Below, piece after piece: positions 44,401 through 59,400 of a stretch of 64,000 nt of DNA; position 1 is the stretch's first letter, and each line of letters opens with the position of its first letter. Location: assembly GCF_963678635.1 (NCBI RefSeq), contig NC_087064.1, positions 80,143,316-80,207,315 on the forward strand, in the 5' to 3' direction. Position numbers and translations under genes: made by a program. Below the pieces are notes generated by a model. The model did not search any database and had not been told where the DNA came from. It saw only the letters and a list, made by a program, of their open reading frames with translations. The DNA comes from Symsagittifera roscoffensis. Taxonomy: Eukaryota; Xenacoelomorpha; Acoela; Convolutidae.

Positions 44401-47400
44401 AGAAAATCAAATTAGAATGAAAGCTGACAAAAAATGAGGTGGAACGACAACGACGACTGTAGTGAACGATGGCAAATCCAACAAGCTGTGATTTAGAGCA
44501 CAAAGGCGAAACAGAGCTTCGTAAAACAAGTGATACAAAAAATAAGAAACTGATCGAAAAATTCAAAATATAGTTGTATCAAAAAATATATACGGAAAAC
44601 TAAAAAAAAAAAACACAAAACAATCAATTTTCAAATAATTAACTGAAATCTTATTTAAATTCTGGTTGAAAATTAAGCACAAAATCAAAAATCGCACATA
44701 ATAGTATATTTTGTTATCAAATAAAATCAACAAAGAGATGGAAAAGGTTCGGAAACTAAGCAAAGAATTTCAACCAGATTCATGAAGAAGTTCTCTATTG
44801 GATATCCAAGTTAGCTTGTGGTACCTTAACCGAAAAAGTTAATCGAAACCTATGCCTATTTTTTATCCGCCAAATGTTTATTTTGCAAAAAGTATGATTA
44901 CAGAATTGGAAGCACAACATATAGCACTAGACAAAATATATTGGACACAGTTGTAATTCTAACTGCGTTTGCTTTATATTTATGAACATGTTTTCATATA
45001 TGAGGTTGTCAACAAAAAAACTGAATTCGTAAATTAAAACAAGAAAAAAACAGAAAAAAAAACAATGGACTTCTACTGCACAAATTTCAACTTTCGAATT
45101 TTGTAGAAAAATACTTCCTGATAAAGCCTTTTTAAAATTAAGAGTGTCTACAGGCAGTTGGAAAAAGGTCATGAAATTCAGAGAAATGGAAAAGTCAATG
45201 AACAACCTTTAATTTTGAAGTTTCGGAAAAAAAATACTTCAAGCTAAAGCTCTTTTTTAATTCAAGCAGCTCTATTCTTTGCCACAACATCAATAGAGCA
45301 TTTTCAATTTCCGCGAAGATGTTTATGGAGAATATGTCAAATACCCTGTTACAATGCTCTCACTAATCGCAAACGTAAACACAGAGGCGAAGCTGCGCCT
45401 CGCAAACACTAGAAAGAACACGAAAAAAAACAGCTTTATAAAGTGAAATCAAAAAAATACAAGTAAGCTTCGAATTAGTAAAACTTTAATACGTATCGAA
45501 TTAGAAACGACAACCTCGAGATTTAGAACCTCACTCCCTGCCCTCTCGACCAAAAACGCTTAGCAATCAGCAAATATTAGTCAGAAATAAAGCAGCTACA
45601 TATGCTAATAAATTACTAATGCGATGCAGCCAAAGTGTCAGCAAATACGAAAAGACACAATTTTGCATGATAATTTGGAATAATTTTGCATGATAATTTG
45701 GAATATAACAAAACTGAATGCATCCACGTTAACTTTGAATCTAATAAACTCTAAAGCAACAAGCCACATTCTATAACAAATGCATTTCAAAAAATTACGA
45801 TTTATATTGTGTTGGAAAATTTCTGAAATCAGGTTTTTATCATTAGGTTGTTTGAAATATATAGCTTTTTTGATTCATTTGATGATTTAAAAATGCATAA
45901 ATTGTTAACTATCAAAAAACCTTAACACCAAAGGCCACCAATATTTGCAACTTAAGGTTAGACAAAAAGAAGAGTCGTACTACTACAGTACGCTCACTAA
46001 AATTCGCAAGTGTAAAAAAAACATATAAAGCTTGGTGAAGATAACTGCTAAATCAGCATCTAAGGAAAACGATTTCAAGCAAAATAGCACTAAAAAAGAC
46101 ATTTAATGATTGAGTTTTAATTGTTTTGATTTAACTCATGCTGTTTAAAACGGCAAACAGAAACTGTGCTAGAAAAAAGCTGCACAAATTTCTTGAAGGT
46201 ACCGCGACAACTCGCATAAAAAAATTGCAAAACTCAATGAAAGTGACAAGTCTCAATGGTTGAAAATTAATTTAAAACTTAAGATTCCCGGCTTTATGTT
46301 GCCGGTACGCACTTTACAAGCGCGTCGCGGCAGTAACCGGCTCCGTTAGTCCTACCCTCTGTTGGCAAGCTCACAATACGTAAGCGACTGCGGCCGTAAG
46401 TATATTTCGAGATGTCTATTAACGCGTGATGTCTTTTATTGTGAGTTTCATTGTTGCGAGATGTCGCATTACGTTTCTAGCAATAGTGGCTTGGTGATGT
46501 AAAACAATCTACACTTGCGTAATCATATGGTACACAGATGCGAAGCTGCACTTCGCATCGAATAAAGACAACAGAGTTGAAATCAACAATTTCAAGAAAA
46601 GAAGCATTAACACAACTAACATGTTCTTGCAAAATTAATTTCGATTGCAAGGCAAGTTAAATGCAACCATCCTAAGCTGTTAATCAGAGCCAAGAAGCAA
46701 TTGAAGAAACGTCAAATAATCAAAGCACGAAAACTTAGCCAACAGACAGTTGGAAAAGTCATTGAACGCAATTAAACAAGAAAAAACATACCGAAGTTTT
46801 TTTTTTAAACTCAACTTTCGAATTTCAAAGAAGAAATAGATGTGCTTCAAGCTCGTTGAATTTCAAAAACAATTTTTGTTTGGGACTTTTTTTGATAAAA
46901 TTGACCCAATGTGAGACAACTAGATCAATAGATAAATTTTTTTACTTCGGTGGAAAATCTATCTGAAAATTAATTTCCGCTGTCTAAACCAGAAGTCAAT
47001 CACGTTTTTCGTGACCTTTACGCTTTTGCAGTTCAATAATGGAGTTTGCCTTCCTTTTAACTGAACTTTACGAAGAAAAAAAGGAAATTAACTGAACTTT
47101 AAAAGAAAAAAAAGCAAACTACGAAATAGTACGAGAATTTGAGCCTGAACAAACTTAAGACTTTTCCTGCGAAAAAAACGGTAAAAAAATCGATCATCAC
47201 CACCTATATAAGAGTCTAAACTGCGTTCATTGACTCTTAAAAAAACAAACTCTAACAAAAAAGATAAAGCTCTGCGAATTTCAGAAACCTTTCATGATAG
47301 TAATTTTTTTCATAAAACAAATCCAATTAGACAATATAGGTCTACAATTAGTTTATTATTCCGCTGGGATATCTAAAAAGTTAATTCGACAAAATCCAAC

Positions 47401-50400
47401 GACCTATGTAACATTGTATGATCAACACATAAAAAACTAGCCTGATTAAAAACAACTAGCCTTTCAGCAAATCACATTGAATTCAACTAAAAAAAGAAAT
47501 CAAAGTCAAATCGCCAAAAGTAAAATTGGAACTTAATCAAACTTTAAAACTTATCCTGAAACAAAAATCAAATCGGTTTATACAAGAGTCTTCATTTCGT
47601 TCATTAGCTTTTAAAGACTGGCTAAAATTTAAAGCTAAATCAATTACGTTGAATCCACTTTTGCAATAACAAAAATGAGCAATTTTCATGAGAACTTTTC
47701 AGGTTAACTGGTTCCAAAATCTATTCAGGTTAACAAAAATCAACCAGGTATGCTCAAAGATTAATCATTATGTTGTGATGGTATGGAGAATAAAAACTTA
47801 CAAGATTTTTGCGATGACCATTTTGTAATTGTACAAATACAGGTAGCAATCTGTGATTGTGTTCTTATGGACAAGTTTAATCGGTGCGTCCATTACGTAA
47901 CTACCGCCGCTGTAAAACTGGGAATCTGCAGGATCATCGACCATTTCGGGAGTCCCAACAGCCAACATTTTATTATGTGTGATATCACTCAAATCCGAGA
48001 GACTCTTCGGTCGATTCTTTTTATTAAGCGCGCGCTTTCTCAGATTCCTACGAGGTGCCGCACTTGCACTCTGGGGGTTCCTCAGAGGGTTCTCGTCTCT
48101 GCCGACGACTCGCGAGACTCTTTGAAACTCATTCGTATCTGTGCCACTTTGTAACACATTGTCCTGAGGAGAATCGGTCTGAAATAAAGCGAGTTCCAGC
48201 AGATAGTCTATTTTCATGAGCGCCATTGATAGATAAATATTAAACAAAGGCAAAATGAAAATAGACAATTGGAAATTTATGGTAAATATGACAATAAGGG
48301 CTCAATTTATTTAACGGCCCAGTAAGCAAAAACCTGTATATAATTGAGGAAACGCAGTATGATTGAAGTGCGTCTAATTTAAGGGAACCACTTAAACTGA
48401 AAACAGTATGTTCAACTCCCCTTCACCTACGTACCACATAGCAGTACTTGGCAATGAAACGCTACGACCAATCACGTGTTGCTCAAGTCAGAATTTATCT
48501 GTTAAGCTTTCCAAAACTACCCCGTGGAAATGAAAACAAGGTTCAATCAAAGGACTTGAAGGAAGGAAAACAAGAGTGCGAACTTAATAGAGACAAGATT
48601 TAATTGGTCGGTGAACGCTCGTTAAAACTTGTCAAAATTTTACCTCCAAGGTTCCTGGTGCATTTGTCAAAGAAGAATGTTCTATGTTCACACTTTTAGA
48701 TTGCCTCCTGATCACTCTTTGGGCAACTTTTGGCGGTTCTGTTTGTCGATCCTGGGCTAGTTGTGACTGGGATTGCACCGGAATCGATCGCGGTTTCAAA
48801 TTACGGTGGCCATTGTCTTTGTCCTCAATCTAAATAAACTTGCAATTTTTCCCAAAAACAACTGCATATGTCGATTGATAAAAACAAACTATCTTTTTCT
48901 GTGTTAATTGGGCAATTTTGGTAGTTCGAAAGCAAAAAACATAAAAATCGTTGGCTGCTTGTTGAGTTACAATGAAAGATTGAATAATAACGGTAATGCG
49001 AATGATTGTGACCAAATTACACAGGCCCGGTTCTGTTTTGTTGTATTATGACAATGGCAAGCGTTATATAACTTATTATTAATCTCGCACCAAAATTAGT
49101 GGAACATTGAGCGAACAAATAGTGTTTGATGGTTTCAGTTTGATCGCATCAGATAAGGATTAAATATGAACGAAACAAACCGTAAGTGAGCCAGGGACCC
49201 CATTAATAGGTTGATTTTGAGTCAGGGGCAATAATGCTTCGATGCTCCCTTAATGTCGTTTCACTCCTTCCTCCCATTGGCAAAGAGGCAATTTATGTCG
49301 ATTGCATTTTAATCTAGGCCACTATCTCAATCAATATGAGAAATAGTTGAATTTCAGCTCAACCAAGCAACTAGGCTTTATGATAACTACCAAACGCCCG
49401 AATGGAATTCATGCAGAGCTTTCAAATTACTAGACAAAGCCCTGAGAAAGAGATGAAGTTGAAAACAAAGCAATCGGAATGAGCACTGTCAAGTAGAGAA
49501 AGAATTATCAGCTATTCAATTCACTGCATTGTCAAAAGAAATGACAAATTAGGGTCACGATGCGACTTCAAAGAAGAAATGATTGCTTCACAGAGTGAAT
49601 TAAAAACGGGACAGTCCATGTCCACATTAATGACATTAATGCAGAAAAGTAAAAATAAATTGGTTAAGAAAATGAAGCCAGTGAAACAAAACTGACCAAC
49701 CAAGCTCCGCCTAGAAGGTAAAAAAAAGAAATCTGAATCGCAGGAAGCATCTGACTAAACTTTATTCAATAAAAAATAATCGAATAACGGTTATTTTTCC
49801 GGTTTGGAGGAAGTAAACAAAAATTTGTGCTGGGATTTTTTGTTAATATCAGACAACGATTGGCATCTCATTTCTTGGCCTTGGCGATAATAGCAACAAA
49901 AAAGATAAGTAATGGTCAATAGGGGTTGGAAAAGTTTAAAATAAGAAAAAAAAAGATCTTTCAAAGCTTAAAAAATTGGCGTCATGATCACCTAAATTTA
50001 CCCCAGAAATCGTTTTACACTCAGAGGCGAAGCTGAGCGTCGCACTACTTGCGATACAATTTATAGAATGACGCTAAAAATTAGCAAACAGAAGTTCGAA
50101 CTTTGTTATAATTGAAGAAGGAAGGAATTTTATGTAACGCCCATATAGGATCAACGATAGCTATATAAATAGCAAATGCAAAATAGGCTACATAATTTGG
50201 AAACTAAACAGACAGAGCTTAAGTCGACAACTAAGAAGCCGAAAAACCATCAGTAGAAAATTATCAAAACTCTATAATTATACATAGTAGTTTGAGTTCT
50301 AGATATAGCGAGTAGTAACTAGTACCCGGTAATTAAATTTGAATTTTCATGAACCTGAGCAGGTCAGCAGCATGGCAACTTCATAAGTCATTCAACTGAT

Positions 50401-53400
50401 TTTGTTAAACTAGTTGTGAATCCGAAAAAAGTCTATACTCCCATTTGATAACGCTAGCTAATCGCAAGCGTAAGAAGAAAACTTATCAAAATTTGATTTT
50501 GGGCTATGTTTAGGAAATGCATTATTACAGAAATTTGAAAAAAAGGTTAAAAAAGGCCATTTGATTTCAAATAAATTTAAAAAAAGCAAGCTAACGTAAA
50601 CCAATTTCTGAGAAAATATATATATTTTTTCAAATTGACCTCGCCGCTTTCCAGGAAAAACATCAGACGAAAACCCGAAAAGTGAAGATGTCTTAATTTG
50701 ATGAAGTTTTAAAAAAAATTAGGATGAACAGAAACTCAGATTAACTGCTGTTCTAATTAGGATCAAAGCAAAAACCTAGAATAGAACAAACAAAATAGGC
50801 TCACTCCAAACAGCACGTTGCCTTATAATTTTGGTTATTGCCTGAAACAAGAACGACAAGAAACCAGATTCCTCAAATAAACAAAAATAACAAAAACCAG
50901 AAGCTGAGCAGATTAAAAACCAATTTTAAACTAAAACAATAACTGTATAATTTAAAATAAGCTAACCAAAAAAAAATATTGACTTGTTTTTTTTATAAAA
51001 CGTCAACTTTCGAAATTCAAAGGGAAAAACATATCGCCTTATAATTGTCGAATTTCAAGAAATAAAACTACTTCTGTGTGCCGGAAACCAACCTCTGACC
51101 TCGAATATAGGAAGTTCGCACATCCTACCATGTGCGCCACAATCAATTGTAGTTGTACTAACAGTAGCCACCACAGAGCAGCTAGAAATGCTGTTAAAAT
51201 GCCAATGCTTGAAAATACGCCAAAATTGACACCAAATAAGCACTTTTATTTGCGAGTTGGAATGGAAAAACTGATTCGCAATAAAACACTACGCTCGTTA
51301 GCTGGCTTGTTTAAAAACTGTCGATCGGAAAAATACACGCTTTCTTTTACATTCCGCGATAATTGTTGTAAGAAAATCACATGCAAAGGTAGAAACACAT
51401 CAAAGGGCATGCTATTAAACTAAAAACTCAGAAATTTTAGGCAATGTCATTTCTGAGGAAATTCAGCCCCAATACAAAAATCGAGAAAACATTCGAAACA
51501 AAATTCACGCAATTTGTACACAGAGGCTAAGCAGAGCTTCGTGCCTCATGCGATACAACAGAAACATAAGTCGAAAAAGAAAAATAATGGAAAAAAAAAC
51601 AAGATGAACCAAAAAGTGCATGTCTCGATAAAAGATAACTCGAGGCCCAGCTGAAGCGGGAAAAAGCTGTTTGATAATTTTGAAAGTTGTTCTACTGATG
51701 CGGAATGAAATGGGTAATTTCAAAAACTGGACTTTGAGTTGTTTCTCTACTGAAATAATTAAGACTAAAAACTTTTAACATTTTTAGTCTCAAGACATAA
51801 CTTTTTTTAAACAAAAAATAAAGCAGTTGATTGAGTCCTTCATCTCAGATTTGATAGGGCAGTTACTAAGAAAAGTCAGAAAGATTCTAAAAAACGGTCA
51901 AACAATCAAGAAATTGACATTCAGATCGAAGGCCGTGGACACTCGAGCAGAGAAAACTTCTAAAACCTGTTTTCTCGAGTGAACTCAGCTTAATATTAGG
52001 CAAAGTAGTTTTGCGAAAAACAAAAATTTCAAAAAACGGTTAAAAAATCTGTTTTCCGAGGCCCATATTTTCGTGTAAATAAAATCAGGCCGACCGCATT
52101 TGCAAAAAAGCTTTTTAAAAATTGGTTATTTGGATTGAAACCAAAATCTCCGCTTTGGGCTGGTAGTTTTCGAGAAGTCAAAATCAAAAAACGGTCAAAA
52201 ATTCAAATATTTTACTATTCCGAGGGTCATAACTTTGTGTGTCTGAGCGTAGCCGCTTATACAGGGAAGCTTCCAACAACCCCTATTATTCATTCAACCC
52301 AAATCTAACATTTGCGACAGTAGTTTTTGAGAAAATGAAACTCCAAAAAAATGGGTTAAATTATCCTCGCACAGACTCTTTCGAAAGCTGTAGGCAGGAG
52401 AGTAAAGTAAAAAGACACTAGGGGATTATGCAGACGAGGAATTGCCAGTCTTCCAATTGATATTTTTGAGAAAAGAACGAGTAATTTTCTAGCGAACTGA
52501 AAACTTTGCACAAAAAAAATCGAAAGTATCTCATAAAAAGTAAAAATTAACAAAGCCAATCGAAGATTGGAAATGAGTAATGAATGCAAGTAATCATAAA
52601 CAAACTCTGACTTAGTTTTAAAACTTTCGAATTTCAAAGAAAAAAATTGATGCCCTTTAAGCTCTTTGAAGGTTGTCGCTGTTTTGATAAAATTAACCCA
52701 GCTTGAGAAAACTGGATCAACAGGGAAACTTTTCATTTCAGTGGAAGTCTAAAAGTTAATTCCACTTTCTAAACTAGAAACCGTTCACGTTTTTTGCGCC
52801 GTTTCCACGTTCGTATTTGGTGAGTGCTATTTACGTCACTTTCAGCAGATGAATTTCAATTGAACTCAAACAGTGCATATATACCTAAGTGCATTCATAA
52901 ATGCATCAATACGTATGAATGCACATCAGTAGTTATAAGAGCATTTTAAGACTTTCCTGAAATTTTTTTTTGAACAATCGCCACCAAGACCTATATAAAA
53001 GTCTTCACTACGTTCCTTACTCTAAAAAATCCAATCCCCTACATTTTTATAATAACTTATGATTTTGTATTTTGTCAAACAGGAATTTTTGGCCCATCGA
53101 AAATAAGTTGACTGAGCTGATACAACATAAGCCGAAATCGTGTAATCAAAAAAAATCTTACAAAAAAACACGAAATTAATCAAAATCAGATTTGGTAAAA
53201 TTACGAAATACAGAACGTTCAATTATAGTATAAACATATTTAGAAACAAAAAAAACATGTTTCATAAATTAGTACGATAAATATTAGTATCATATAATAT
53301 AAAAGCCATTTAAAAAACGGAAAATGAACCGACGGAAACTACGAATCCGAAAAAAAAATCACATTTTTTCAAAATATTTATTGGAAAAAAAATGAATGCC

Positions 53401-56400
53401 CGAAATTTCACCGATTCACCACCTAGAAGGGATAGTTTGAACTTTTTTTTAAATTGAGCAGGACTTGAAATTTACTATTCCTACTAAATTGCCCATTCTG
53501 TGAAAAAAGTTATTTACGGGAAAAAGTCTAGTACCCGATTGCAATACCCTTCCTTATCGCAATGGTAAGCAGGCTCAAATCATGGATGAAAATAATGCAC
53601 CAACAGGCAAAACATCTTTTCAAGCTCTGTTGAAAAATGAGCTGAAACAAAAAACAATTGACATCTTTTATCAGCCGTTGTCATCTATTTTTTGCACAAA
53701 AAATTGGCCCTTAATATGAAAATCTTATCTTACTTTTCAATTACGTTGTATAATAAGGTCGCTAAAAAGAACCCGAAAACAGTTCAATATTTAAGTCGAA
53801 ATCAATGTTCTCGAAAATGTCACAATTTTTGAGAGGCCACGAGAGTTAATCTGTTACATGAAATTCATTTAAAAAACATAGCCAGCATACCAATGGAATA
53901 TTGTTTAAAAATTCAAATAGTTTTTATATTCGCTTATATTCGCACTTTTTCGCTAATTTATTCTATTTAGAGAAAACTGGATCAAAATTAATTTTTTTAT
54001 TCAGCTGAGAATTCAGAAAATTAAAGGACAATTTTGAAACTAGAAGTCAAGCACGTCAAAAAAAACTATCAGAGCCTATATAAAAAAATCACCTCTTATA
54101 TATATTTAAACACTCCAAATATTTGACATTCAGTGTATTTCTCATGAAACACCAATGTTTTTATTTTCGGCGTGGGAAGGAATTACGCCGCAAGGTGATT
54201 TTTCCGACGCATTTCTACTACCTCGAGGAAGTGTGCTATCCAAAAAATGTTGCATGTAAACTTTTATCAGGGGCGCAATAGCAGTTCTCCATAAAATGCT
54301 GAACAGCTGGTATGTCGGATTTTTCCCTCAACAAAATTAAGGACTTAGAATTTAACTCAATTTTTTTCTTTGTATTTGAAATAACGAAATTATTTCGTGT
54401 TTAGCACATTTTGTGCTACTTGCACAGCAACTGGCTCTCGTCTTTTAAATAAGGTATCGGTATTTCTTTTCATTTGTAAGTATTTTCTGCTAGAAACAAT
54501 GAGGTAGTTGAGAATAGAGGGATGCAGCTAAGCTAAAAAATCCTTATGATTTTCCACATGCCGGGAAGAACCTATTAAAATGACAGAAATTTTCTAAGGA
54601 AGTAAACTTCGACACAGAGGCGAAGCTGTGCTTCGCAAACCCCTTCGAGATCACGACAAAAAAGCAGCTTCATAAAAAGAAATAAAAAAATAGCCACGAA
54701 CTAGTAAAAACTTAGCCACGAACTAGTTAAACTTTGCTAAGTAGCGGATTTGAACCTGCGACCTCAAGATTTCGAGTCTCAGGCTCTGACCTCGCGACCA
54801 CGAACGCTTAACAATCGGCAAACACTAGTCACAAATACAGCTGCTACAATTGCTAATTAACTGCCAATGTAATGCAGCAAAATTGGCACCAATTACATAT
54901 AAACACAACTTTACAATACATAAATTGGAATATAACAAACTGAAGGCATCCACTCTAAATTTCCATGAAACAAATCGGAAAGCATAAAACCATATTATGT
55001 ATAAATTATCCATTTCAAAAAACTTCGACATATATTGAGTCAGAAAATTTCTGAAATCGTGTTTTTATCATTGTTTTGTTGCTGTTTGAAACAAATAGCT
55101 TTTTCCGGTTCATTTGATGAAATAAACATAGCCAATCGAAGATTGAAAAAGAGTGATGAACGCAAGTAAACATGAAAAAAACTCTGACTTTCTTGAAAAA
55201 ATCTCAAATTTCGAATTTCAAAGAAAAAATAGATGCCCTTTAAGCTCTTTGAATTACTAGAACAATTTATGATTGGCGCTTTTTCGATAAAATGAACCCA
55301 ATTAGAGAAAACTGGATCAATAGGTAAAGTTTTCATTCCGCTGGATATCTAAAAATTTAATTCCACTTTCAAAACTAGAAATCGTTCACGTTTTTTCGCG
55401 TAATTTCCATGTTCGTATTTGGAGAGTGCTGTTTGCGTCACATTCAGCAGATGAACTTAAAAAGTGCATAGACACCTAAGTGCATTCATATATGCATCAA
55501 TATTCGTAAATGCATCAATCGACTTTTCCTGAAAAAAAATCAGCAAGACCTATATAAGAGTCTTCATTACGTTCATTACTCTTAAAAATGCATCCACTGT
55601 GTTAATTTATTAATATTCGAACGTCAAAGCACATGCTATCAAAAAGCCATATGGAACCGTGTAAAAGGTATTGTTGTACAGAGCTCAAAAATAAAAAATA
55701 GCCTGCAGACAGTTGGGAAATTGACAATGATCAAGGAATCCAAAAACAACTATTAGTTTTTTTTGAACATTTCTGATTAAACAATATATCAAGTCATGGC
55801 TCTTTGAATTTCAAGAACGTTTTTGAATATCTGCATGCATAAATTTAATGTTATACCTCAGTGGATGCTATCTCACACATTTTTGATCAGTCCAAAACGA
55901 GGCGCAAAAACACCCAAATAAAAGCCCCTTTTAAAGCAAAAAATTAGAAAATTTGCAAAATGAAAAGTATTTATTTTCAAAAAATTTGAGGTAACATCTC
56001 TTCAGGTTATGAAGGATAAAATACGCTACTATTAATTAAGGATAAATAAATTCAGAGTACACTCCCTGGTTGTGCAACGAGAGAAGAGCGCTCGCTTAAT
56101 TTTTTTCATTTTTTGAGATATTAAGAAGGTAAACTATACTTAAAAACCCCCATTACAGCAAAAATTCTATACAGCATTAGCCTTCTGGAGATGAGCAAAA
56201 CTAATATATCCGCTCAATTATTGCAAGCTAATATATCTCATCGGATTCATCTATCGCACCAAGGAAATAAGTTAGAGCCTAAGTTGCTATTTTGGACTAA
56301 TGAGTCACAGGAACTCATCCGGCTAAAAATAGATAGCCTTACAGGCAGGCGGTGTATAGTATCAGTGTATTCGAACGACGCAGATCCATTTAAAACGTTG

Positions 56401-59400
56401 AACTTGGAAACATTATGGAACACAACTTACTGCAGTGTGGTTCCCAGTCGCAGCCGATTTCTGATGATGATTCAGCAGTCGGGACACAACCTCTGCATGC
56501 TCATTCACACGATCAAACTCTGGCGAATTTTCCGGCATCTGACCTCGCTCTTCGTCAAGCCAGACCTTGTATTCCTTCAGTTTTTGCACCTGTTCAATTC
56601 TCAGAAGTTAATACGGAACAGTCAGATGTTGCAAATTATCTACGTGCTAGCTCAAATTAGGCCATGATATTTCGCACTCCGCTTGAGCAGTATGATAAAA
56701 AGTGCATTACAAAAAAAATAAAAGTGAGATACATCAAACTAAAGACTTTCGAGAATAACTAATACAAATTACAGAGGAAAATATCCACCCTTATCAAAAT
56801 TTAATTTCTGCTGCAACTTAGTTTTAATCAATAAAACGAATTTTCAAACAACACTTATCTTAATAAGATAAATTTGACCGACACATTAGGTAAAATTGAG
56901 TTAATCAAGATTTGAAACCTACCGGAGTAAACATAAGCGACAGTAAACTGTGTTTTGATGATCCTCTAGCTGTTGTACACTCGCTACTGAATGAAGTATT
57001 GCACTGTAAAGCTTTGTTGACCAGTTTCTGATAAGTTACGAAATTTGATATGTAGGAGTAAAGAGTATGCCACAAATTCTTGTTCAGACAGTCGCCCAAC
57101 AGCAGTGCCGAATGATTTGGCTGTTGTAACCCAATTTTGGTAAAAGCTTGAACGCCGCCCGAACGTCCAGAATTAGATGACGAATGTTGTGAGTCTCGTT
57201 TGTGTTCCGGTGATGGTTTGGGTGATGTTATAACCAGGTTATTGGGCACACTCGTTGACCTTGGAAACCCATTAACTAGAGGAACTTTTTTCGACACAGG
57301 TGAGGTAGCATTAGCTTGGGGGTTTAGTTTTCGACTTAGGGTTCCAGAATTCACATTCAACCCGGATGCGGTGCTATCCCTGCTCCTCGATTGGGCAAGA
57401 TATTCCAGCTGAAACCACAATATTTACAAACTTAGCTATCTTGAAAAAGTGAAATAAATAAATGAATATAACTATATTGCAGAGCCCGCTCCACAATTGC
57501 GTAATAATGACTCAATTTAACCTCGTGAAATATGGATTGAGATTAAGTTTGTCGGCAGTTTTCCAAAGACTGTACACTGACTAAAATTCAACTTCTGAGG
57601 TATGTAAAGTCTACCATCAATCTGAAATACAAACTTTTTGCGCCATGAGCTTGACGAAGTGCTGTAGATTCAGCAGCCAACTTCTGAACATTTCCAACTG
57701 GTCGACAGAAAATACCGAATTCCGCCTGAAACGATCATTGATTTATATTTCTCGCGTGTGCCATTCAAGGGGCGCATTCAAGTTATTATAAAAATTACGA
57801 AAGCAATTATATAAGAAGAAAAAGTAAATCATTGAAGTCAAGGAGCTGCTAACAGCTACCCGCTATAGTACCCCTTGTTATAACCTACAAGTAACTTTAA
57901 GTCATTTTTTGAACTGAACGAGTTAACTGAAGCATGTAGCCCTCAAGGATTTTGATACGAGATACTAGACACTTTTCTTTCATCCCCTTCAACGCAGGAG
58001 TGGGTGAACTTAGATTGCAATCTCAAACACTGAGGCCAAGCAGAGCTTCGCAACATTTGCGACACAAAAAAAATGTGACCGAATCACAGCGTAAAAATTA
58101 CTCACTACCGTAATTACCGTATAAACTTTTTAAAAAAATCAAAATGTAACAACAATAGGTATTCTATTCATTTTCTGACGCTGAAGATTCATAACAGCTC
58201 AATTAACAAACTGGCATGTTTTAAAAATTATTGCCACCTGGAAGAATCAAAATTTCAAAAAATTTTAAGAAGACGGTGTTCATTGCTTTTCTTGGAACGA
58301 AATTACTTGAACATAACCTGAAAACACTGAAACGAACTTCAATTATAGTAAAATTATCATAGATTTCTTCCGAGTTGTGGCAACTTAGCGATTTGATTAA
58401 GTTTGCGGTACGATAATTATAGTTGGGTCGCTTAAATTTTGATGGGTCCCTGAAGCAAAATTTTCGGCCTCCTTTACTTTTGTTATCGAATTTTTCACGG
58501 AAACATATCTTTCATACTTGCTTTTCCGGGGACCCAATTATAACAATTGTACCACACTTGCAAACCGTTATCGTAACCCAGAGGCGAAATGAAAAATGTT
58601 GAAAAAAAAACTAGGTCTACCAAATTTAAACTTTCGTATGTCTCAATAAAAGTTCATTCTAGGAAAACATGCCAGACATTTGAATACTAAATTAGCAACG
58701 GAACAAAAGTTACAAAGCGGAAATTAAACTGACAATCTTTGAGCAGACACAAGTTGAGCCGGAAATGATCCCCCCTGAAACTCCAATGAACAACACTTGC
58801 ACTTGCAACTACAATGAAAGTGGCTTATAGCAGAAGCAAAATCTGTGATGTGACAACTAAGCCAACAAAACTTGAGCAGACAAACGAAAATCTGACAATT
58901 CAATTTTTACCAGAAAAAAATGTTCAATTGCATACATTCTGAAAAAAAAACGAGCCGGCCGGGAATGTTGTTTACGGGCAAACAATTCTAGTTCACAATG
59001 GTCTCGCAAGTGGAATAAAATCGGAGTTATTTAACTTACTCTAATATAGGGCAATATACTCCCAAAAGTGTGTCGAGGTGGCTGAGAAACCGTTTCTCCT
59101 TCTCAAGTTGGGACCGAACCAGCGACATTGAAGCACTACTAGAGCAGCTGGATGACACGTTTTTTGAAACACCTGAAATTTAATTGTTTCTCAAAGGAAA
59201 ATAAATTACTAATTCCAGTTGTCAGAGCTTCAAAGTTTTCAGATAGTAAGGCAAACATTCTTTCGCTGAACTTACCTTGAAACTGCGTTGAGCTTCCTTC
59301 GGGTGTTGAGTCCTCCTTCAAACCTCTCGAATGTTCTGTGGACGCCGGCGGTTTGTTAAATGATTCAGTTCTCGTTTTCTCTCGCAGCAGAATAGTCGAG

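Larger units (their letters stand above)
43886..47801. other. large intron between RhoGEF-GAP exons 9 and 8
   Basis: AT-rich with no exon that fits the flanking phase 2. It holds the SINE-like copy at 45.38-45.69 kb, GCGAAGC hairpins at about 44.5 and 46.53 kb, and a MITE at 46.74-47.24 kb. Confidence 0.6.
48830..56430. other. large intron between RhoGEF-GAP exons 7 and 6
   Basis: About 7.6 kb. No coding exon is required, since exon 6 (phase 0) joins exon 7 (phase 0). It contains several repeat copies listed separately and long A/T tracts. One small exon could be hidden here without my noticing. Confidence 0.55.

Noticed and set aside
47783-48154. Plus-strand open frame of 123 codons
   Set aside because: Antisense to the PH-domain exon at 48178-47802.
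56191-56667. Plus-strand open frame of 158 codons
   Set aside because: It is the antisense shadow of the DH exon at 56589-56431, which fits the domain and phases.
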